A stretch of DNA of 64,000 nucleotides from Thermomonospora catenispora (GTDB lineage Bacteria > Actinomycetota > Actinomycetes > Streptosporangiales > Streptosporangiaceae). Shown in pieces: positions 31,008 to 37,783 of the stretch. Where the stretch lies: assembly GCF_006363815.1 (NCBI RefSeq), contig NZ_RRYT01000008.1, forward strand, positions 1 through 64,000, written 5' to 3'. The notes under the pieces were generated by a model. That model made no database searches. It saw only the letters and a program-made list of their open reading frames with translations, and was not told the origin of the DNA. Within the stretch, counting starts at the first letter, position 1. Each line of letters opens with the position of its first letter. The position numbers and the translations under genes were made by a program.

Positions 31008-31805
31008 TCAGCCCACCGCGAAGAAGACCTCGTCCAGCTCCCCGTGGAACTGGTCGTTGCGGATCGCCGCGTTCGCCGCTCCGGCCACCACCGGCATCCC
31101 GGCCGGGGCGACGACGAGGCCGGGCGCGACCGCCGCGGCGCCGACGACCTCGCCGTCCACCAGGATCTGCAGCTCCCCGGCGGTGCGGCGGCAGACCACC
31201 TCGTGCCACCGGCCGTCGGCGACCCCCGCGCGCGCCCGGACCAGCGTGAACGGCGCGCCGCCGGCCGCCCGCACCACGCAGCTGGGCCGTCCGCCGCGGG
31301 CGTCGTCGATCTGCAGCTTCCACTGGGAGGTCAGGGAGGAGCCCTTCTGCATCAGGTTGGAGCCGTGGGCGGGGGTCAACTCGGCGCGCTCCACCCGGAC
31401 CCGCACTCCGAACGTGAACGGCGCCGTCCCCGGATCCAGCGCCGGATCGGCGGGCCCCTGAATCGCCGCGCGGGGGCATCTGCCGTCGACCTCGATGCAC
31501 ACGGCCGGGAAGCGCACCGCTCCGCCCACGCCGTCATGTCCCGGCCGCACCGCCTCGACCCGCCCGCCGGAGGAGGCGATCGCCGTGCCCGTCCGGCCCT
31601 CCCCGCTGGCGTCGGCCACCTCGGTCACCGGGTCGGTCACCTCGTCGAACCGCCAGTGCAGGCGCAGCTCGGCCGACCGCGGCACCGCGCCGGGACGGGA
31701 CGTGGAGGGCGCGGCGGTCGGCGCGGCGCCGGAGCCCCCTTCGCACCCGGCGATCAAGATCAGGGCCGCTGCCGCGGCGCCGGCCGTCCGGCCGCATCCC
31801 TGCAT
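31008..31805 (-). CDS. LamG-domain lipoprotein, carbohydrate-binding-like
   Basis: A 265-residue secreted lipoprotein. The lipobox IAGC puts the lipidated cysteine at about 21. After a Ser/Thr/Pro-rich linker comes a LamG/concanavalin-A-like fold: LRLHWRFDEVTDPVTEVADASG..GRTGTA, FTFGVRVRVE, then GRWHEVVCRR and LQILVDGEVVGAAA, and ending in FHGELDEVFFAVG, which are the standard LamG strands. Two cysteine pairs probably form disulfides. Such domains bind glycans, so it may anchor or sense the polymer made by the neighbouring locus. It is on the minus strand, opposite to the polysaccharide operon. Confidence 0.82.
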   Translation of the reverse strand: MQGCGRTAGAAAAALILIAGCEGGSGAAPTAAPSTSRPGAVPRSAELRLHWRFDEVTDPVTEVADASGEGRTGTAIASSGGRVEAVRPGHDGVGGAVRFPAVCIEVDGRCPRAAIQGPADPALDPGTAPFTFGVRVRVERAELTPAHGSNLMQKGSSLTSQWKLQIDDARGGRPSCVVRAAGGAPFTLVRARAGVADGRWHEVVCRRTAGELQILVDGEVVGAAAVAPGLVVAPAGMPVVAGAANAAIRNDQFHGELDEVFFAVG

Positions 31806-31988
31806 GCGTCGACGCCCTTTCCCAGCACGCGAGCCGGATGCCGCCGGCCCTCTCCGAGCACGGAATGTATCCCATCGCCCACTGAGACGGGCATGCTCGG
31901 CACCACTGTGCGGATCCGCAGGATACGGCGCGATCCGGGCGAGTAACGTATCCCCCCGGATCAGTCACCAAGAGGGAGATCAGTCCCG

Positions 31989-32864
31989 GTGAAGCACTAC
32001 CTCGGCCCGTCTCGCATCTCGCTGCGCCGCATCTGGGCGCTGCTCGCCGCCGGCGCGCTGCTGCTGCTCGGCCCGCTGTCGGGCCCCGTCGGCGCCGCGC
32101 CCGTGGCCGACGCGCAGACCATCGTCGACTCGCTGCTGGAGCATGAGGGTCTGTACGTCCACTCGCAGGCGAGCCGACGGTTCGACGACGCCGTGCTGGA
32201 GCGGCTGCGGACCGCCCGCGACTCCGGGCGGCTGCCGGTGTACGTGATCGTGCTGCCGACCAAGGCCGCCCCCGCCGACGCCGCCGCGCAGGACGAGCTG
32301 CTGCGCCAGGTGGCCCAGGGGATCGGCCGGTCCGGCACCTACATCCTGCAGGCCGGGCCCGCCCTGCGGGTCCACTCCACGGCGCTGACCCAGCAGACCG
32401 TGGACCGGCTGACCGCTCAGGCCAGGTCCACCGGGCGGGGCGGCGCGGTGCAGACGCTGATCGCCTTGACCGGCCTGGCCGCCCAGGCCAAGCAGGAGAC
32501 CTCTGCGCCGGGCCCGCACGCCGACGGCGGCAAGGTCATCCCGCCCGCCCCGAAGGAGGACGACGGCGGCGGCCTGGTCCTGCTGCTGGCCGCGGGCGGG
32601 GTGCTCGTGGCGGCCCTCGCCGGCATCGGGTTCTGGCTGCTGCGCAAGCGCGGCAAGGACGGCAAGGGCGGCGCCCCCGCGGCGGGACGGCCCGCCGACG
32701 CCCCGCAGCCCGACGCCCCGCAGCCCGGTGCGCCCGCTCCGGCGGCCGGGCAGGGCCCCGCCCCGGCTCAGGTCCCGGCCTCCGGTCCCGCCCAGGCCCC
32801 GGCGGCGCCCCAGGGGCCCCCTTCCGCCTCCGGCCCCGACGGCGCTCCGCCCGCGGGCCGCTGA
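31989..32864 (+). CDS. Membrane-anchored secreted protein of unknown function
   Basis: A 291-residue protein with a signal peptide (about 1-36, ending in GAA-P), an extracytoplasmic domain of about 150 residues (VYVIVLPTKAAPADAAAQDELLRQVAQGIGRSGTY... suggests a TPM-like or Rossmann-like mini-domain), one membrane helix at about 197-218, a basic stop-transfer patch, and a 70-residue Pro/Ala/Gly-rich cytoplasmic tail. No confident family. GTG start at 31989 with GGGAG upstream. It precedes the chain-length gene by 153 bases on the same strand and may be part of the envelope assembly. Confidence 0.65.
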   Translation: MKHYLGPSRISLRRIWALLAAGALLLLGPLSGPVGAAPVADAQTIVDSLLEHEGLYVHSQASRRFDDAVLERLRTARDSGRLPVYVIVLPTKAAPADAAAQDELLRQVAQGIGRSGTYILQAGPALRVHSTALTQQTVDRLTAQARSTGRGGAVQTLIALTGLAAQAKQETSAPGPHADGGKVIPPAPKEDDGGGLVLLLAAGGVLVAALAGIGFWLLRKRGKDGKGGAPAAGRPADAPQPDAPQPGAPAPAAGQGPAPAQVPASGPAQAPAAPQGPPSASGPDGAPPAGR

Positions 32865-33017
32865 CCGTGCGGTGCGGCGCCGGTGAGGTGACCGCACCGC
32901 GCGGGCGAGTCTGCGCTCACCCCCGCGCCGGACAAAGGTCAAGGTAATGTAATCTCGGCTTTTCCGGCCCGCTCCCATGCCCTGTGCGCCCCGTCGATCG
33001 AGGAGTTCGCGCAACCG

Positions 33018-34832
33018 ATGGACCCGTCACCCAGGCCGGACACGACCGAGATCACCGACTACGCAGCGATGCTGCGCCGCCGCTGGCGGTTGATCGCGGC
33101 CTGCACCCTCGGCACCTTCCTGGTCTCGCTGCTGGCCTTCCTGCTGACGCCGAAGTCCTACACGGCGCAGGCGTCGGTGCAGGTCACCCGTACCGGCGCG
33201 GAAGAGGTCGGCGCCAACAACGGGCGCACCAACGACGGCATCAACCTCGACACCGAGGCCCAGCTGGTGCGCTCCGCCGAGGTCGCCAACCGGGCCAAGG
33301 CGCTGCTGAAGTCGTCGGAGTCGGCCGGCGCCCTGTCCAAGAGGGTCTCGGTCACCGTTCCGCCGAACTCCACCATCCTCGACATCGCCTACAGCGGCGA
33401 CTCGCCGCAGGCCGCCCGGGCGGGGGCGGACGCGTTCGCGCAGGCCTATCTGGACCACCGGCGCGGCAGCGCCGAGGCCCGGCTGCGCGAGAGCATGCAG
33501 ACCATCAACGAGCGGATCACCAAGATCTCCGCCGAGCTCCAGGAGCTGACCGCCAAGATCCGGGTGCTGCCGCGCGGCTCGGCCGAGCGCGGCGCCGCCG
33601 CCACCCGCCATCAGCTGCTCAGCGACGAGCTGGAGAAGCTGAACAACCAGCTCTCACAGGCCAGCGTCACGGCCGCCAACCTGACCCCCGGGACCGTCAT
33701 CACCAAGGCCAGCGCCCCGCGGCGCCCCTCGTCCCCCAAGGCCCAGCTCTACCTGCCCGGCGGGCTGATGGCCGGGCTGCTGATCGGGCTGCTGGGCGCG
33801 GTGATCCGGGACCGGATCGACAAGCACGTGCGGCACCCCGCCGACATCGAGCGGGCCACGGGGCTGCCGGTGCTGCTGGCCACCCCGTTCGGCCGCAAGC
33901 CCGCCCCGGTCGGCCTGTACGACGCGCGCAGCCGCATCGGCCAGCGGGTCAACCAGCTGTGTCATCTGATCTCCGCCACCCTCGGCCACGGCCATCACGT
34001 CATCTTGGTCACGGGGGCCAGCGACGGCGCGGGCACCGGCATCGCCGCGGCCAACCTGGCCGCCGGGTTCGCCCGCACCGAGTCGCGGGTGCTGCTGCTG
34101 TCGGCCAACCTGCACAGCACCGCCAGCTGCCGGCTGCTGGGGGTGCGGCCCGGCCCCGGCCTGGCGGAGGTGCTGCTGGGCCGCAAGGGCCCCGGCGCCG
34201 TGGTGCAAGAGTCCCCGGCGGTGCCGAACCTGCAGGTCATCCAGCCCGGCACGGACGTGGAGGAGGCCGCCGAGCTGCTGCAGCGCAGCGCGATGGAGCA
34301 GCTGCTCAACCGGCTGCGCAAGACCGCCCGCTACATCATCGTGGAGACCGCCTCCCCGGTGGAGAGCGCCGACGCCCAGGCCGTCGCCGACGTGGCGGAC
34401 GCCGCCGTGATCGTGGTGGAGATCCCGCGCGCCCGCTATGAGGACATCTCCGACAGCGTCCGCCAGCTCGACCGGATGGGCAGCGCGGTGCTCGGCGCGA
34501 TCGCGATGCCGGTGCAGGAGCAGGTCCTCGCGCCCGCCGGGCGGGCGTCCGCCCCGACCCGGTCGTCCGGCCACGGCCGCGGGGCGCAGCCGGGACGCGG
34601 CTCGACGGGCCGCGCCGCGGGGAGCCGCGCCAAGCCGGGCCGGCGGGCGCTGCCGACGCCTCCCGCCGCAGAGCCCGCCGAGCCGGGCGACACGGTCGTG
34701 TGGACGGGGTCCTCCGCAGGCGATCCCACCTCCACCGCACCCGATGCCGGTGCGTCGGACACCGAGCTCCGGCCGGAGTCCGGAACCGTCGACCGGGTCA
34801 ACCGGCCGGCCGACCCGGCCCCATGGTCGTAA
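33018..34832 (+). CDS. Wzz/BY-kinase-like polysaccharide co-polymerase with degenerate ATPase site
   Basis: A 604-residue inner-membrane protein that should set the chain length of a surface polysaccharide. It has the Wzz layout: membrane helix 1 at about 25-47, a coiled-coil periplasmic-type domain, helix 2 at about 245-265, then a MinD/BY-kinase-like domain. All three ATPase motifs are altered: Walker A reads GASDGAGTG without lysine, A' reads LLLSANLHS instead of D-x-D-x-R, and Walker B reads IIVETAS. The disordered Pro/Gly/Arg-rich C-terminal tail (about 100 residues) has no tyrosine cluster. It heads the plus-strand operon; stop overlaps the next start by ten bases. Confidence 0.85.
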   Translation: MDPSPRPDTTEITDYAAMLRRRWRLIAACTLGTFLVSLLAFLLTPKSYTAQASVQVTRTGAEEVGANNGRTNDGINLDTEAQLVRSAEVANRAKALLKSSESAGALSKRVSVTVPPNSTILDIAYSGDSPQAARAGADAFAQAYLDHRRGSAEARLRESMQTINERITKISAELQELTAKIRVLPRGSAERGAAATRHQLLSDELEKLNNQLSQASVTAANLTPGTVITKASAPRRPSSPKAQLYLPGGLMAGLLIGLLGAVIRDRIDKHVRHPADIERATGLPVLLATPFGRKPAPVGLYDARSRIGQRVNQLCHLISATLGHGHHVILVTGASDGAGTGIAAANLAAGFARTESRVLLLSANLHSTASCRLLGVRPGPGLAEVLLGRKGPGAVVQESPAVPNLQVIQPGTDVEEAAELLQRSAMEQLLNRLRKTARYIIVETASPVESADAQAVADVADAAVIVVEIPRARYEDISDSVRQLDRMGSAVLGAIAMPVQEQVLAPAGRASAPTRSSGHGRGAQPGRGSTGRAAGSRAKPGRRALPTPPAAEPAEPGDTVVWTGSSAGDPTSTAPDAGASDTELRPESGTVDRVNRPADPAPWS

Positions 34833-36355
34833 CGGAACGGCGCGACAAGGCCCCGCAGGCCATCCAGTCGCTGGAGGGGGGCAGCCTCCCCGGCCTGCGG
34901 CGAATGCCCGTCTGGCCGCTGTACGCCCTGTTCCTGGGCTACCCGCTGTGGTGGGCGCTGGGGCTCACCTCGGTGATCTGGGTGCTGGCCGCGATCCCGA
35001 TGACGGTCGCTCTGGCCCGCCGGGGCCGGATCCGGGTGCCGCGCGGGTTCGGGCTGTGGCTGCTGTTCCTGCTGTGGGTGCTGGTCGGGGTGACCGCCCT
35101 CGGCATGGTCGCGCCGGACACCATGCCGGACTCCGGCGGGTTCCTGGGTTATGCCCACCGGCTGGTGCTCTATCTGACGGCCACCGTCATGCTGCTGTAC
35201 GTCGGCAACCTCACCGAGGAGGAGATGCCGCAGTTGAAGGTGGCCGGGCTGCTGGGCTTCCTCGGCGTGGTGACGGTCGTCGGCGGGCTGGCCGGGGTGC
35301 TGGTGCCGTCCCTGGAGTTCACCTCGCTCCTGGAGATGCTGCTGCCGCAGCGGCTCACCAAGGACAAGTGGATCGAGGAGATGGTCCACCCGGCCGTCGC
35401 CCAGCTCCACCAGGTCATCGGCAGCGCCCCCGAGCCGCGACCCAAGGCCCCCTTCGAGTACACCAACACCTGGGGCAACAACCTGTCGGTGCTGCTGATC
35501 TGGGCGGTGGTGGCCTGGTGGGCGCACGGCTCCCCCCGGCGGCGGTGGCTGACCGGGCTGCTGGTGGCGGTGGCGATGATCCCGATCGTCTACTCGCTCA
35601 ACCGAGGCGTGTGGGTCGGGCTGATCATCGCGGTGCTGTACGTGGCGTTCCGGATGGTCCTGCAGGGCCGGGTCATGGTGATCGGGGCGCTGATGGTCGC
35701 CGCCCTGCTGGCGATACCGGCGTTCGCGGTGACCCCGCTGGGGGGCCTGGTGCAGGCCCGGCTGCAGAACGGGCACAGCGACAGCATCCGCACCACACTG
35801 GCGATCAAGTCGGTGGAGGCCGCCCGCAGCTCCCCGATCATCGGGTACGGCACCAGCCGGGCCATGCGCGGCAGCGCCCGGTCCATCGCGGTCGGCCGCT
35901 CCCCCACCTGCCGGCAGTGCGGCAACGCCCAGATCGGCAGCACCGGGCAGCTGTGGCTGGTGCTGATCTCGCACGGGCTGGTCGGCACCGTGCTGTACTT
36001 CGGGTTCTTCGTGCACGCCATGTGGCGGTACCGGCGGGACGACTCCGCCATCGGGATCGCCGGGTCGCTGGTGGTGCTGCTGTCGTTCTGGTACGCCACC
36101 ACCTATCCGTCCGCGGGCTCTCCGCTGTGCCTGACGTTCATCGCGATCGCCCTGCTGTGGCGCAACGACCTGGCCCGCCGGGAACGGCTGGCCGCCGAGC
36201 GGGCGGAGCGGTGGCGGCGGCTCAAACGGGCGCGGACCGAGCACCCCCGCGGCCTGCAACCGGTCAAGCCGCCTCCCGGGCCCGCCGGGCGCACGAGGAT
36301 CGGGACGACCGTCCCGTTGGTCAAGGACAGGAAGACGCGGGTGAGCGTCACGTGA
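34823..36355 (+). CDS. Wzy/O-antigen-ligase-like polysaccharide polymerase
   Basis: A 510-residue membrane protein with about ten helices and a large extracytoplasmic loop (between about residues 160 and 215 and again near 330-375), the Wzy_C/O-antigen ligase plan. The central region carries SLNRGVWVGLIIA, similar to the polymerase R-G-x-x-x-G/A signature (arginine in the loop), followed by HSDSIRTTLAIKS. A small C-x-x-C (CRQC) is in the loop. It would join polyprenyl-linked repeat units outside the membrane. ATG at 34823 overlaps the chain-length gene; the stop overlaps the next start (GTGA). Confidence 0.85.
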   Translation: MVVTERRDKAPQAIQSLEGGSLPGLRRMPVWPLYALFLGYPLWWALGLTSVIWVLAAIPMTVALARRGRIRVPRGFGLWLLFLLWVLVGVTALGMVAPDTMPDSGGFLGYAHRLVLYLTATVMLLYVGNLTEEEMPQLKVAGLLGFLGVVTVVGGLAGVLVPSLEFTSLLEMLLPQRLTKDKWIEEMVHPAVAQLHQVIGSAPEPRPKAPFEYTNTWGNNLSVLLIWAVVAWWAHGSPRRRWLTGLLVAVAMIPIVYSLNRGVWVGLIIAVLYVAFRMVLQGRVMVIGALMVAALLAIPAFAVTPLGGLVQARLQNGHSDSIRTTLAIKSVEAARSSPIIGYGTSRAMRGSARSIAVGRSPTCRQCGNAQIGSTGQLWLVLISHGLVGTVLYFGFFVHAMWRYRRDDSAIGIAGSLVVLLSFWYATTYPSAGSPLCLTFIAIALLWRNDLARRERLAAERAERWRRLKRARTEHPRGLQPVKPPPGPAGRTRIGTTVPLVKDRKTRVSVT

Positions 36356-37566
36356 ACGACAACGATGCGCGGCTTTCCGGCCGGGTCCGCTATCTCCGCC
36401 AGATCGGGGCGCTGCTGTGGCCCGGCCAGCAGGTCACGATCGGCCGGGAGCGCTCGGGACGGCCGGTCCGGGAGTATCTGCTGGTCCCCCACGCCCGGGA
36501 GCCCAGGCTGATGCTGCCCGCCCCGCGGCGGGCGGCGGCCGCCGCGGTGATGGGCTTCAACAAGGGCCGCTCCCGCAAGGCGGCGGCGCTGTCCCGGGTG
36601 CTGTGGGCCGCTCTGCGGTCGGGGGCGGCCGGTCCGCTGCTGCGGGACCGGCTGCGGGTGTACGGCGACGGTTCGGGCATCGAGGCCCATCTCGGTCGGG
36701 TGCTGGGCCGGGAGGTGCTGATGGGGCTGCACGTGGGCCCCGACCGGGCCAACCGCAAACCCGTCGCCCAGCTGCTCACCCCCCGCGGCGTCACCGTCGG
36801 CTACGCCAAGATCGGCTTCAATCCGCTGACCCGGGAGCTGGTGCGGGCCGAGCGGACCGCGCTGGAGGTCCTGGCGGAGCGGCCGCTGCGGACGCTGCGG
36901 GTGCCGCGGGCCGTGCACGCCGGCCGCTGGAACGACCTGGAGATCCTGGTGCTGGAGCCGTTGCCGGTGTGGAACCGGCAGGTCCCCCTCGACCGGGACC
37001 GGCTGCACGCCGCCATGCGCGAGGTCGCCGAGGCCGGCGGGGTGGAGCGGCATCGCCTCACCGGCGGCCCGTACTGGAAGGACCTGCGAGAGCGGCTCGA
37101 CGGGCTGGACGGCCCGCAGGCGAGCGGCATCCGCGGCGCCTTGGAGCGGCTGGCCGCCGCGCACGGCGACCGGGAGGTGCCGCTGGGGGCCTGGCACGGC
37201 GACTGGACCGCCTGGAACATGGCGGTGCTAGCGGACACGATGCTGGTGTGGGACTGGGAGCGGTTCACCCAGGGCGTCCCGGTCGGGTACGACGCCGTCC
37301 ACTTCCACATGTGGGACGCGCTGACCGAGCGCGGGGTGGAGCCGAGGAGGGCCGCCGACGAGGCGGTCGCGGCGGCGCCCCGCCTGCTGGCCTCCTTCGG
37401 CCTGGACGCGCCGACGAGCACCGTGGTGGCGCTGCTGTACCTGGCCGAGCTCGGCACCCGCTATCTGATCGACCGGCAGGACGAGGCGGGCGCGGCGCTG
37501 GGCCGGCTGGACACCTGGCTGCTGCCGGTGCTGACCGACCGCACCGCCCGGGTCGCCGAGCGCTGA
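36352..37566 (+). CDS. Aminoglycoside-phosphotransferase-like kinase in the polysaccharide operon
   Basis: A 404-residue soluble protein with the APH/choline kinase fold. The catalytic loop H-G-D-W-T-A-W-N near residue 280 and the metal motif V-W-D-W-E-R near 300 are intact; LVRAERTALEVL provides a kinase-like N-lobe glutamate. The first 140 residues are Arg/Ala-rich without recognised fold. Such kinases in actinobacterial glycan loci are proposed to phosphorylate a sugar or lipid precursor; drug resistance is unlikely from context. GTG start overlaps the preceding stop. It is the last gene before a strong terminator. Confidence 0.8.
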   Translation: MNDNDARLSGRVRYLRQIGALLWPGQQVTIGRERSGRPVREYLLVPHAREPRLMLPAPRRAAAAAVMGFNKGRSRKAAALSRVLWAALRSGAAGPLLRDRLRVYGDGSGIEAHLGRVLGREVLMGLHVGPDRANRKPVAQLLTPRGVTVGYAKIGFNPLTRELVRAERTALEVLAERPLRTLRVPRAVHAGRWNDLEILVLEPLPVWNRQVPLDRDRLHAAMREVAEAGGVERHRLTGGPYWKDLRERLDGLDGPQASGIRGALERLAAAHGDREVPLGAWHGDWTAWNMAVLADTMLVWDWERFTQGVPVGYDAVHFHMWDALTERGVEPRRAADEAVAAAPRLLASFGLDAPTSTVVALLYLAELGTRYLIDRQDEAGAALGRLDTWLLPVLTDRTARVAER

Positions 37567-37644
37567 CCCGCCGGGCCCGGGGACCGCGGGGCCCGTGGGC
37601 CCCGGTCCGCCGGACCGCAGAGTCCGCCGAGCCCTGAATCCGCA

Positions 37645-37691
37645 CGGAGCCGGGCCCGAGGCCGCCGGTCGCGGCCTCGGGCCCGGCTCCG
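37645..37691 (+). terminator. Strong hairpin terminator ending the chain-length/polymerase operon
   Basis: A 21-bp perfect stem (37645-37665 and 37671-37691, CGGAGCCGGGCCC... and complement) with a 5-base loop lies 79 bases after the kinase gene. Confidence 0.8.
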
Positions 37692-37738
37692 CTCATGGGG
37701 GCGTCTCACGTGCGCGTGATCGGCCGCCCGGAACGCAC

Positions 37739-37766
37739 GAGCGGGGCCGCCGCGGCGGCCCCGCTC
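37739..37766 (-). terminator. Hairpin terminator for the secreted propeller gene
   Basis: A 13-bp perfect inverted repeat (GAGCGGGGCCGCC at 37739-37751 and its complement at 37754-37766) lies 18 bases past the stop of the minus-strand propeller gene. Confidence 0.75.
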
Positions 37767-37783
37767 TCAGGCGTCTCCCCGGG

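Noticed and set aside
36352-37566. Aminoglycoside resistance gene
   Set aside because: Only the general kinase motifs match; the tight overlap with a polysaccharide polymerase points to a glycan role.
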